DNA of 64,000 nucleotides, taken from NCBI GenBank assembly GCA_903919715.1, contig CAIXJC010000027.1:62001-126000 (forward strand), written 5' to 3'. Under the pieces are notes generated by a model. The model was not told where the DNA came from. It did not search any database and saw only the letters and a program-made list of their open reading frames with translations. Origin of the DNA: an uncultured bacterium. Its GTDB lineage: Bacteria > Planctomycetota > Phycisphaerae > Phycisphaerales > SM1A02. A program made the translations under genes and the position numbers. This document shows positions 8,378 to 15,987 of this stretch, piece after piece. How positions within the stretch are numbered: position 1 is the stretch's first letter; each line of letters opens with the position of its first letter.

Positions 8378-8812
8378 TCACTCGTCGATCGTGATATCAA
8401 TAATCTTGTCGCCAGCGACGATCTTGTCGACCACTTCGACGCCCTTGGTCACTTTGCCAAAGCACGTGTGAACGCGGTCGAGATGTGCTGTGTTATCGCG
8501 GCTATGACAGACGAAGAATTGTGATCCGCCAGTGTCCTTGCCCGCGTGCGCCATTGAAAGTACGCCGCGATCGTGGCGTTGATTTCCGCCGCTTGTTTCG
8601 CACTTGATCTTCCAACCAGGGCCGCCGGATCCGCTGCCAGTCGGGCAACCACCTTGAATAACAAAGTTTGGAATCACTCGGTGAAAGTTGAGCCCTTTAT
8701 AGAAGCCTTGCTTTGCGAGCTTGCGAAAGTTGGCGACGGTATTTGGCGCATCGGTGTCGAAGAACTCGACGACCATGTCGCCCTTGGCGGTCTTGATGGT
8801 TGCTGTTGACAT
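8378..8812 (-). CDS. ppiB: Peptidyl-prolyl cis-trans isomerase, cyclophilin type
   Basis: A 144-residue single-domain cyclophilin with no signal peptide, so cytosolic. Family landmarks are [17 protein letters not shown], with the catalytic Arg of the FHR motif, then '[17 protein letters not shown]' (the MA-----SGSQFF block) and [15 protein letters not shown], the strand after the active site. The protein is slightly shorter than E. coli PpiB, normal for compact bacterial cyclophilins. It catalyses isomerisation of X-Pro bonds during folding. It is a single-gene unit facing the oxidoreductase at 8318. TATACT at 8819-8824 is exactly 6 bases from the ATG, one of the clearest leaderless promoters here. 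Confidence 0.93.
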   Translation of the reverse strand: MSTATIKTAKGDMVVEFFDTDAPNTVANFRKLAKQGFYKGLNFHRVIPNFVIQGGCPTGSGSGGPGWKIKCETSGGNQRHDRGVLSMAHAGKDTGGSQFFVCHSRDNTAHLDRVHTCFGKVTKGVEVVDKIVAGDKIIDITIDE

Positions 8813-8818
8813 GAAGCG

Positions 8819-8824
8819 AGTATA
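8819..8824 (-). promoter_or_regulatory. Putative -10 hexamer TATACT for ppiB
   Basis: TATACT on the minus strand, 6 bases before the ATG at 8812. TTCGAC lies 17 bases further upstream as a possible -35 box. This is the best matched promoter of its type in the window. Confidence 0.55.
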
Positions 8825-8931
8825 TGCAAATGCAGCGATGCGTCGAATGCGATCGGGGTCGTCAGCACGCCTAGACTTGGCAGTGCTTCGTCGACTTCTT
8901 TTGGAAATTGAGGCGATGCGCCGAGCTATCT

Positions 8932-10437
8932 ATGACCACAAACGAAAACAAAATCAAGACATCGCCACTCATTCTTCTCACTGGCGCAAGCGGCTATGTC
9001 GGAGGTCGCCTTCTGCACTTGCTCGAAGCCGACGGTTGTCGCGTGCGATGCTTGGCTCGACGCCCAGAAGTGCTTCAGTCGAAGGTTGCTCGTTCGACAG
9101 AAGTTGTTGCTGGCGATGTATTGAATCGCGCCAGCCTCGACGCTGCACTGCAAGGTGTTCGTATTGCGTACTACTTGGTTCATTCCATGGGTGCAGACGA
9201 ATCCTTTGAAGAAGCGGATCGCATTGCCGCGCAGAACTTTGGTCAGGCCGCGAAAGCCGCAGGAGTCGAGCGGATTATCTATCTCGGCGGACTGGCGAGC
9301 GATACCGAAGCGCTGTCGCCGCATCTGCGCAGTCGGCGCGAGGTGGGGCAGATTCTGCGGGAATCGACTGTGCCAGTACTGGAATTTCGTGCGTCGATCA
9401 TTATTGGATCTGGCAGTTTGTCGTTCGAGATGATTCGATCACTCGTTGATCGTTTGCCAATCATGATCACTCCAAAGTGGGTCAAGATGCCAGCGCAACC
9501 GATCGCCATCGACGATGTGCTTGCATATCTGATGGCCGCACTGACATTGCCCGTGGAGCAATGCCGTGTCTACGAAATCGGTGGCGCAGATCAAATGTCG
9601 TACGCAGACATCATGCGTGTGTATGCACGCCAACGCGGCATGCGATGCCGAATGATTCCTGTGCCAGTGCTGACGCCATTCTTGTCGAGTTTGTGGCTTG
9701 GTTTTATCACGCCGCTTTATGCACGAATCGGGCGCAAGTTGGTTGCGAGCATTGTGCACACGACTGTCGTGCGAGACAATTCTGCGCTGACAACCTTTGC
9801 AATTCGTCCAATCGGCGTCGAAGCAGCGGTCCACCGTGCGCTGAAGAGCGATGAGGAGCGGTTTGCAACGACGCGGTGGTCGGATGCGTTCTCATCTTCG
9901 GGATCCCAATCCCCAGCATTATCCGAGTCGGGGAACACGCCTAACCAGGCATGGGGCGGTGTGAAGTTCGGTACGCGCTTGGTCGATTCACGGACCATAC
10001 GAGTCGAGATCGCGCCGGCACTTGCATTTCGTGCGATCGAAAAAATCGGCGGCGACAATGGGTGGTATGCATGGAATTGGCTCTGGAAAGTGCGTGGCGC
10101 ACTCGACTTGCTTGTGGGTGGTGTTGGAGTTCGCCGAGGCCGAACATCTCCAACAACTTTGCATGTCGGCGACGCGCTGGATTTCTGGCGCGTCGAAGTG
10201 ATCGAACCAAACCATCGGCTTCGTTTGCTTGCGGAGATGAAGCTGCCAGGGCGTGCATGGCTGGAATTTGAAGTTACTGCTGACGGCGCATCATCAATCA
10301 TTCGTCAGACGGCGATCTTTGATCCTGTTGGTCTGGGTGGACTTGCATATTGGTATGCCATTTATCCGCTGCATCAAATTATTTTTCGAGACATGCTCCG
10401 CGGCATCGCACGAGCCGCGGTACGCGACAGTGGCTGA
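8932..10437 (+). CDS. SDR-family NAD(P)-binding protein with C-terminal DUF2867 domain
   Basis: A 501-residue protein. The N-terminal half is an atypical short-chain dehydrogenase: nucleotide motif LLTGASGYVGGRLL (residues about 15-28), RCLARRP after strand 2, YLVHSMG, and IYLGGLASD in place of the catalytic Ser region, followed by a YExGG-type strand (VYEIGGADQMSY). The C-terminal part from about residue 340, including 'NGWYAWNWLWKVRGALDLL' and a hydrophobic end, matches the DUF2867 domain often fused to such SDRs. Substrate and reaction are unknown. A TTG in the same frame at 8908 is possible, but the ATG at 8932 starts closer to the Rossmann fold. TAGACT at 8872-8877 could be its promoter, giving a leader of about 48 bases. 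It is followed after 38 bases by a porin gene that seems to have its own promoter. Confidence 0.8.
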   Translation: MTTNENKIKTSPLILLTGASGYVGGRLLHLLEADGCRVRCLARRPEVLQSKVARSTEVVAGDVLNRASLDAALQGVRIAYYLVHSMGADESFEEADRIAAQNFGQAAKAAGVERIIYLGGLASDTEALSPHLRSRREVGQILRESTVPVLEFRASIIIGSGSLSFEMIRSLVDRLPIMITPKWVKMPAQPIAIDDVLAYLMAALTLPVEQCRVYEIGGADQMSYADIMRVYARQRGMRCRMIPVPVLTPFLSSLWLGFITPLYARIGRKLVASIVHTTVVRDNSALTTFAIRPIGVEAAVHRALKSDEERFATTRWSDAFSSSGSQSPALSESGNTPNQAWGGVKFGTRLVDSRTIRVEIAPALAFRAIEKIGGDNGWYAWNWLWKVRGALDLLVGGVGVRRGRTSPTTLHVGDALDFWRVEVIEPNHRLRLLAEMKLPGRAWLEFEVTADGASSIIRQTAIFDPVGLGGLAYWYAIYPLHQIIFRDMLRGIARAAVRDSG

Positions 10438-10470
10438 GTTAAACATTAACTCTTGATTTGAGTTATAACT
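10438..10470 (+). promoter_or_regulatory. Three overlapping AT-rich palindromes before oprB
   Basis: GTTAA-ACA-TTAAC (10438-10450), AACTC-TTGATTT-GAGTT (10448-10464) and AGTTATAACT (10461-10470) overlap in a short AT-rich island. TATAAC at 10464-10469 stands 6 bases before the ATG at 10476, and so could be the -10 box of a leaderless mRNA. Operator function is inferred from the symmetry only. Confidence 0.4.
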
Positions 10471-10475
10471 AGGCT

Positions 10476-11879
10476 ATGAAAGCCAACGGAATTTTTCTCT
10501 GTGCGATGATCGCGATGCATCAATTATCTGCATCGGTTGTCGCTCAAACTGGATCGATGCCGAAGCCATTCGATCCAGTTGTCACGCCACCTGCGACGAC
10601 GAATCCGCCTCAGAATCCGATAGATCTGCAGCACGAGAAAGCCGTCGGACCTCAAAGCGAGACCGCCGCAACTTCAGTAGCGGGTGGAAGTTGGCCGTGG
10701 GAATCCAATGCGATGACTGGCGATGCCTTTGGCGTTCGCTCTTCGCTGCAAAACGCAGGGCTCACAGTGCAAGGAACGGCAACCCTTGACTTTGTCAATG
10801 TGATCAATGGCGGTCAAGTCAACGGGTTCACGATGCTTTCGCTGATTGATCTCAACTTGACAGTAGACACGGAAAAATTGTTCAGCCTCAAGGGCGGAAC
10901 GGTCTTTGTAGATTTCCAGACTGCGAGTCAAACGCGATCACTAGGAGAACTTGTTCCGGACTATTGGGGATACGACGTCATCAATTCTTTAGGGTCATTT
11001 ACGGCGCTCGCACAGTATTGGTATCAGCAGGACATCCTTGGGGATCGCTTGCAAGTGAAGTTTGGAAAGATCGACGCCAACGTTGATTTCGCAGTTCCAT
11101 GCACAGGACTGAATTTCGTGAACAGTGCAGCCTATTACCCAGCCACAATGGTGCAGGACATGCCGACATATCCACGCCAAGCTGGCGGCGTCGAAATTCT
11201 TGCGACGCCCTTCGAGAACTTTGATGTTCGATTCGGTTTCTTCGATGGAACGAGTAACTATGAAAACCCATCGACGGGAACGATGGGAACGAATACGGGC
11301 TCGCATGGAATGAGCACTTTTCTTTGGGATAATCCGGGCAGTTATTTTCTCATCGCAGAAGCTGGGCCGAATTGGAAGTTTGGTGATCACAAAGGCAAGT
11401 TCCGCGCGGGTTGGTTTGAGCAAACTGGCGATACGGACATCTCTGGAATGAATGGTCCCGGAGTTGGAACCGGACCGGTTGGCGCATACGCATATGCCAA
11501 TCAACACTTGTTTGAGCCGATTGTCGATGGGCAGTCCATGGGTCTTGAAATTTTTGGACAGTTCAGTTGGAGCGATCCCACGACAAATGCTTCGCAGTGG
11601 AGTTTGATGCTCGGCTCTCAGTGGGAAGGCGTGCTCGATTCGCGTCCAAATGACACGGTAGGCTTTCTTTGGGCCTACACACAGTTCAGCAGCAATGACA
11701 CGCTGTCGACATCGCCAGGTTCATCGGAAGCGATTGCCGAAGGCTTCTACAGCGTGCAGATCACACCTTGGTTTTCGATTCAGCCAGATGTTCAATACAT
11801 CAGTCAGCCAAGCTCAATATCAACTGCCAATATTTCTGGAGCGTGGGTGACGACGGTGCGGCTCGCATTTGTTTTCTAA
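10476..11879 (+). CDS. oprB: Carbohydrate-selective porin, OprB family
   Basis: A 467-residue outer-membrane protein. The signal peptide is MKANGIFLCAMIAMHQLSASVVA. A Pro/Thr-rich linker is followed by the OprB start 'GDAFGVRSSLQNAGLTVQG'. Family blocks are LKGGTVFVDFQ, 'LQVKFGKIDANVDFAVP' (the GK-D-N--F strand), 'YYPATMVQDMPTYPRQAGG', 'KGKFRAGWFEQTGD', and near the C-terminus EAIAEGFYSVQITPWFSIQP and VTTVRLAFVF with a terminal Phe. This is the best-preserved of the three porins here. OprB forms monomeric 16-stranded barrels for glucose and related sugars in Pseudomonas; the substrate here is inferred only at the level of carbohydrates. The convergent neighbour is a phosphate transporter. Confidence 0.9.
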   Translation: MKANGIFLCAMIAMHQLSASVVAQTGSMPKPFDPVVTPPATTNPPQNPIDLQHEKAVGPQSETAATSVAGGSWPWESNAMTGDAFGVRSSLQNAGLTVQGTATLDFVNVINGGQVNGFTMLSLIDLNLTVDTEKLFSLKGGTVFVDFQTASQTRSLGELVPDYWGYDVINSLGSFTALAQYWYQQDILGDRLQVKFGKIDANVDFAVPCTGLNFVNSAAYYPATMVQDMPTYPRQAGGVEILATPFENFDVRFGFFDGTSNYENPSTGTMGTNTGSHGMSTFLWDNPGSYFLIAEAGPNWKFGDHKGKFRAGWFEQTGDTDISGMNGPGVGTGPVGAYAYANQHLFEPIVDGQSMGLEIFGQFSWSDPTTNASQWSLMLGSQWEGVLDSRPNDTVGFLWAYTQFSSNDTLSTSPGSSEAIAEGFYSVQITPWFSIQPDVQYISQPSSISTANISGAWVTTVRLAFVF

Positions 11880-11916
11880 TTTTTTCGTGCGAAGCGCCTT
11901 CGGAATGGCGGCTCTC

Positions 11917-13404
11917 TCACAAGAGCGCTGCCAGATTCAAGCCGAATGCAAAGAGAAGCGCGCCCATAAAAATGCAAACAGGCAGGGTGAGAATCCATGC
12001 CAAGAGGATGTTTCGCAGCGTCGCCATTTGAAGCCCAGATTTGTTGGCGGCCATGGTTCCCGCAACGCCAGATGAGAGAACATGTGTTGTGCTGACGGGA
12101 AGCCCGAAGTGATCGGCGACCAGAATGGTTGACATCGCCACAAATTCGGCCGAAGCACCTTGCGCATAGGTCATGTGAGTGCGGCCAATTCGCTCTCCAA
12201 CAGTGACGACAATTCGCTTGTAACCAACCATCGTCCCCAAACCGAGCGCAAGAGCCACCGCATACTTCACCCAATCTGGGATGTAGTTCGTCAACTGCTC
12301 GCCGCTCTGTTTGAATTCCGTCGCCAATGCCGCAGTCGATGGATCCATCAAGACTCCATCTTTGTTCAATTTGCGGATCGAAGTTGCGATGACGAACAGG
12401 TCAGTGCGGACAGCGCCTCGTTCATCGTCTGGAAGTTCTTGAAGTGTGTCGAGTTTTTCCAGCCGCTGAAAGAGATCGTTGCACATGTGCGTGAGCGCCG
12501 CATAGACCTCAGGGTTGACGGCTTGATGGCGCTTGATGAAATGAGTCAGCACAGTATTGGAGTCTTCATCGTTGAGAACAATTCCGCCGCTGGACTTCGC
12601 AAAATTCACCCCAAGTTCATTGGCAGAGGTCGCTACCTGGGATACGGTCGTATGGTCAGCTGACATTTTCAGCGCGTACGTTCCTGGAAGTATTCCCACA
12701 AGTATCAACACGATCAGGCCCATGCCTTTTTGTCCATCGTTCGAGCCGTGAGCAAAGCTGACTCCAGTGCATGTTGTCAGGAGAATTCCACGGATCCAGA
12801 GCGGCGGTTTCTTCTTGTTCTTTGGGGCTTCATATAGCGCAGGGTTCTTGATCAGCGCTTTGCAGAGGAGCAGAAGCGCTGCAGCGGAACAGAATCCGAA
12901 GAGCGGAGAAATGAGCAACCCCAGTACAACTTTCTGTGCCTCTGCCCAGTTGACACCCGATGTGATTGTGGTGTCTGATTCTAAGAATGCATTGGCAAGT
13001 CCGACTCCGATGATGGATCCGATGAGTGTGTGCGAACTGGATGCGGGGAGAGCGAAATACCACGTGCTCAGATTCCAAAGGATCGCGGAAATCAATAATG
13101 AAAAAACCATCGCGAATCCAGCGCCGGATCCGATATTGACCACCAGCTCAACTGGGAGCAGGGCCACGATTGCAAATGCGACCAATCCCGACGAGCTTAA
13201 GACGCCAATGAGATTGCAGATTCCTGACCACACAACCGCAGGCGTGGGTTTCAATGTGTTGGTGTAGATGACGGTCGCGACGGCATTCGCTGTGTCGTGA
13301 AAACCGTTTACGAATTCAAAGGCGAGCGCCAAGCCGATCGCGAGCACCAGACCGACATAGGTGATGATCGTTGGATTGGAATACGTAGACGCAAGAATGA
13401 ACAT
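11917..13404 (-). CDS. pit: Inorganic phosphate transporter, PiT family
   Basis: A 495-residue multi-helix membrane protein. The N-terminal repeat carries 'FEFVNGFHDTANAVATVIYT', and the C-terminal repeat carries PVSTTHVLSSGVAGTMAA, matching the paired signature sequences of PiT (SLC20) carriers. 'FAHGSNDGQKGMGL' matches the conserved FSHG-ND-QK-MG motif. A hydrophilic region of about 130 residues between the two halves is cytosolic and longer than in minimal family members. The carrier takes up metal-phosphate or phosphate with H+ or Na+ at low affinity. No PhoU-like partner gene is adjacent. TATGAC lies exactly 6 bases before the ATG. The dockerin-like gene upstream has the same orientation, but 85 bases and this promoter separate them. 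Confidence 0.92.
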   Translation of the reverse strand: MFILASTYSNPTIITYVGLVLAIGLALAFEFVNGFHDTANAVATVIYTNTLKPTPAVVWSGICNLIGVLSSSGLVAFAIVALLPVELVVNIGSGAGFAMVFSLLISAILWNLSTWYFALPASSSHTLIGSIIGVGLANAFLESDTTITSGVNWAEAQKVVLGLLISPLFGFCSAAALLLLCKALIKNPALYEAPKNKKKPPLWIRGILLTTCTGVSFAHGSNDGQKGMGLIVLILVGILPGTYALKMSADHTTVSQVATSANELGVNFAKSSGGIVLNDEDSNTVLTHFIKRHQAVNPEVYAALTHMCNDLFQRLEKLDTLQELPDDERGAVRTDLFVIATSIRKLNKDGVLMDPSTAALATEFKQSGEQLTNYIPDWVKYAVALALGLGTMVGYKRIVVTVGERIGRTHMTYAQGASAEFVAMSTILVADHFGLPVSTTHVLSSGVAGTMAANKSGLQMATLRNILLAWILTLPVCIFMGALLFAFGLNLAALL

Positions 13405-13410
13405 CCGCTA

Positions 13411-13416
13411 GTCATA
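13411..13416 (-). promoter_or_regulatory. Putative -10 hexamer TATGAC for pit
   Basis: TATGAC on the minus strand, 6 bases from the ATG at 13404. The last base deviates from TANNNT, so this is a weaker call. Confidence 0.35.
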
Positions 13417-13489
13417 GCAGATGTCTGCGTTTCGATTTGTTTGCAAATCGTTCAGAGCGCTGTTTTTGAGCGGCGCAATCGCCAATCAA

Positions 13490-14650
13490 TCAGCAAGGTC
13501 CCCAACCGAGCAATAACAGGCTGAGATCTTCGCCGCCGACCGAGCCGTTTCCACTTATATCTGACTCGCAGCCCACGCAGGCACCCCAGTGGAGCAACAG
13601 GAGGCTGAGATCTTCGCCGCCAACCGAACCATTGTGGCTGAGATCTGCTGGGCACTGCGGCGACGGATTTAACCAGAGACAACCATTGATCGCAGCTTCG
13701 GCGTGGTCGCCGTTGACGGCGCCGCTCCAACCGTTGTACAGCGTGTCCGCTGAATCGCCGGTGCCGTCATCAAATGGTGACGAATCGCCGCATGCAACAA
13801 TTTTTCCTGAGCCGTATGTTGCGTACGCCATCATGACATCATTGCTCGCGTGGGACGTGGTTCGGAAGATCGCACCATGTGAGTTCGCGCCAGTAATGGA
13901 GAGCGTCGTCCCGCTGCTGTATTGCATTTGTGCGACTGTCCCTGCTGCGCCGTGGATCACTGGATCGGTTGCTGACGCATCGACGAAACTGCTCGTCAAT
14001 GAAACGCTGACCGAATTGAAAGTGATTCCGAAAACATTCGATGCAATGCTGTTGTTGTTCACCAAATCATTCAGTATGACCAATGAGTCAAATCCGTCGT
14101 TGTTGCGATCTGATCCCGAGTGGTCGGCGATCATGAAGAAGCCACCGCCAGCCGCGACAAATTGGATGATCGCAGTTTTCTCTGGAGAGGTGAATTTGAT
14201 ATTTGGCTCGACGGTGATAAAGATTCCGTAGTTGGCGAGGTCCTGAGGATTGGTGCTATCGCCGAATGTGATATGTCCGCCGATGGGAAGAGACTCGACA
14301 ACGAAACCTCGTTTGACAAGAGCAACCCCCCACGAAGACATTGCGCCGGTCCAGTACGTCTCAGCTGTCGAGGAAGTCACACCAGAGGTTGCCGGTGTCG
14401 CCGCTCGCTGCGGATTGGAATCTGTTCCAGAACCTGCGACCATCGCACCACTTGAACTTGTTCCAATATTGTGCACGTCGGCATCCAAGACCCAATCTGC
14501 ATTACCCGCCATTTGTGCCTTGGTCGCGTCAAAGAGAACTTTGCCTGGAACGATCGCCATCGCAGTTGTAGGAAGCGACAACGCAATCACCAACGGAAAA
14601 AGCTTTCCAGTGTGAATGAGCAACGTGGGGGTGATGCGAATCGTGTTCAA
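13490..14650 (-). CDS. Secreted protein with two C-terminal dockerin-like repeats
   Basis: 386 residues from a TTG at 14650. The signal peptide is 'MNTIRITPTLLIHTGKLF...', ending TTAMA. The main domain (KVLFDATKAQMAGNADWVLD; later IGGHITFGDS, FMIADHSGSDRNNDGFD, IVACGDSSPFDDGTG) looks like a class I glutamine-amidotransferase-like or DUF4350-like fold; that is a tentative reading and no enzyme is assigned. The C-terminus holds two repeats, DLSHNGSVGGEDLSLLLLHWGAC and a near copy ending GWGPC. They fit the D-N-DG-V---DL--LL--WG dockerin-like pattern common in Phycisphaerales exported proteins. The frame also opens at a TTG at 14686, but that lies inside the likely -35 box. The two repeats are also near-identical at DNA level (about 13500-13640), suggesting recent duplication. 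Confidence 0.7.
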   Translation of the reverse strand: MNTIRITPTLLIHTGKLFPLVIALSLPTTAMAIVPGKVLFDATKAQMAGNADWVLDADVHNIGTSSSGAMVAGSGTDSNPQRAATPATSGVTSSTAETYWTGAMSSWGVALVKRGFVVESLPIGGHITFGDSTNPQDLANYGIFITVEPNIKFTSPEKTAIIQFVAAGGGFFMIADHSGSDRNNDGFDSLVILNDLVNNNSIASNVFGITFNSVSVSLTSSFVDASATDPVIHGAAGTVAQMQYSSGTTLSITGANSHGAIFRTTSHASNDVMMAYATYGSGKIVACGDSSPFDDGTGDSADTLYNGWSGAVNGDHAEAAINGCLWLNPSPQCPADLSHNGSVGGEDLSLLLLHWGACVGCESDISGNGSVGGEDLSLLLLGWGPC

Positions 14651-14658
14651 CGCAATCA

Positions 14659-14686
14659 AATCTAGCCCGATCCACTTGAGAGTCAA
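14659..14686 (-). promoter_or_regulatory. Promoter TTGACT-16 bp-TAGATT for dockerin-like gene
   Basis: On the minus strand TTGACT (14686-14681) is separated by 16 bases from TAGATT (14664-14659), which is 8 bases from the TTG at 14650. A -35/-10 pair this good argues that translation starts at 14650 and not at 14686. Confidence 0.5.
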
Positions 14687-14769
14687 GAGATTTCTTTGTT
14701 ATTGCAGATTTCGTCTGTCGCTCAGGGGCAGAATTGGGAAAATCAGCGAGGAATGGAGGCGTTGTGCGA

Positions 14770-15789
14770 TTACAGCAATTTCATTCGGCGCATGAACAGC
14801 AGCAGTGTTATTGCCAGCGAGACTGCCACAACCCAGAATCCGTAATAACCCCACTCGTTTTTCAGCTCAGGCATGACGTCAAAGTTCATGCCATAGACGC
14901 CGCAGAGGAACGTCAGCGGAAGGAAGATGACGCTGACAACTGTCAGCTTGCCCATGACCTTGTTGGTTCGGTGCGCCACCATTGACATGTAGTTGTTCAG
15001 TGAGTCCGACAAGATGTCGCGATCCACAAGCACATCTTGCAGCACGCGTTCGACAGTGCCAACCATGTTGGCTAGGAATGGTTGAGTCGCTTCGCTGACG
15101 AAAGGCGACTTTCGACTGGAGAGTTCTGTGAGCACGGCGCGCGCTGGAAGGACAACTTTGCGGAGGTGCAGCAGGTCGGATCCAAGTTCTGACGCTTCAT
15201 GGAAGATGCCTTCGTCGACATCGCCAGTCAACGCACGCTGAACTTGCTCGAGCCGCTCGTCGAATGCTTTGTGTACTTCAAGATAATTGTCGATAAGGTA
15301 ATCCCACATTTCGAAGAGAAGAAAGCTGGGGCTCGTCGCAAACCGAATGAAGTCGGCGTGATAGTTGCGCTGCATCGCCTTGAGGAAGTTTGGTCGGCCA
15401 CGGCTCATCGTCAGGAGAAAGCCAGCGCCAAAGCATGCGTCAACACGTTCGAGTTCGAAGGAGGATCCGTTGAGCCGACAACCTGAGAGCACGAGGTGGA
15501 TGTAATCGTCGTAGCGTGCGAGCTGCGTGGCTGGATCGCGCATCAGCGCATCTTCAACGATCTCGGGAGTACAGAGCGCAAGTTCTGCGAGTAGTGCGCG
15601 AGCTTCTTCGGGGCGCGCCATATCGATATCGATCCAAACGAACTTGCCTTGCGCCATCGCCTGCTTTGCGTGGGTAATCGAGATGGTCGGCGCTTGTTTC
15701 GTCGGAAAGTCGAATGCGACCACGATCGAGAGCGGTTCTTCTTTTACAGAAGCCAAAGGTTCATTCGCTTTCACAGCAGTATTTTCCAT
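14770..15789 (-). CDS. corA: Magnesium/cobalt transport protein CorA
   Basis: 339 residues starting MENTAVKANEP. A long cytosolic N-terminal domain is followed by two C-terminal helices. The first ends in the selectivity motif YGMNFDVMPEL (GMN), and the second is YGFWVVAVSLAITLLLFM, followed by the basic tail RRMKLL. Upstream, 'NNYMSMVAHRTNKVMGKLTVVSVIFLPLTFLCGVYGMNF' reads like CorA's long pore helix (only the order of motifs is used here). The pentameric channel admits Mg2+ and is gated by Mg2+ bound to the cytosolic domain. A frame extending to 15879 is rejected, because TACGCT at 15796-15801 lies 6 bases upstream of the chosen ATG. It is divergent from the unknown membrane operon. Confidence 0.93.
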   Translation of the reverse strand: MENTAVKANEPLASVKEEPLSIVVAFDFPTKQAPTISITHAKQAMAQGKFVWIDIDMARPEEARALLAELALCTPEIVEDALMRDPATQLARYDDYIHLVLSGCRLNGSSFELERVDACFGAGFLLTMSRGRPNFLKAMQRNYHADFIRFATSPSFLLFEMWDYLIDNYLEVHKAFDERLEQVQRALTGDVDEGIFHEASELGSDLLHLRKVVLPARAVLTELSSRKSPFVSEATQPFLANMVGTVERVLQDVLVDRDILSDSLNNYMSMVAHRTNKVMGKLTVVSVIFLPLTFLCGVYGMNFDVMPELKNEWGYYGFWVVAVSLAITLLLFMRRMKLL

Positions 15790-15795
15790 GTGGCA

Positions 15796-15801
15796 AGCGT
15801 A
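15796..15801 (-). promoter_or_regulatory. Putative -10 hexamer TACGCT for corA
   Basis: TACGCT on the minus strand, 6 bases before the ATG at 15789. It supports this start over the longer frame from 15879. Confidence 0.45.
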
Positions 15802-15843
15802 ACCGATCAAATTTGAGCCGACCTCAATACAGGCGTTGCCACT

Positions 15844-15865
15844 CATGCGACACCCATGCGACACC
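15844..15865 (+). repeat. Two tandem copies of an 11-bp unit
   Basis: CATGCGACACC is repeated without mismatch, followed by a third CAT. It lies in the region between corA and the divergent membrane operon and creates an ATG in each copy. It is either a small replication-slippage duplication or a protein-binding site. Confidence 0.6.
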
Positions 15866-15869
15866 CATA

Positions 15870-15883
15870 TGTCATCCATGACA
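15870..15883. promoter_or_regulatory. Perfect 14-bp palindrome between corA and the DUF6754 operon
   Basis: TGTCAT-CC-ATGACA, 6-bp arms without mismatch, lies 80 bases upstream of corA and 105 bases upstream of the ATG at 15988. It may be an operator for one or both divergent units. If the membrane operon starts at 15856, the palindrome would be coding. Confidence 0.35.
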
Positions 15884-15987
15884 CTCTTTGTCTTGACCCT
15901 TCAGATCCCGATTGGCGATTCGCAGGAATTGTGGAAAAGGGCTACCGTGCACTCGTGGCGCGGAACGCAATTGCAAATCGCTGGCGA

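Noticed and set aside
11890-11902. Hairpin CGAAG-CGC-CTTCG between oprB and pit as a terminator
   Set aside because: The T-run precedes the stem on the plus strand and gives an A-run after it on the minus strand, so it fits neither direction.
13490-14650. PEP-CTERM substrate of the exosortase
   Set aside because: The protein ends in a dockerin-like repeat (GWGPC) with no C-terminal helix or basic tail.
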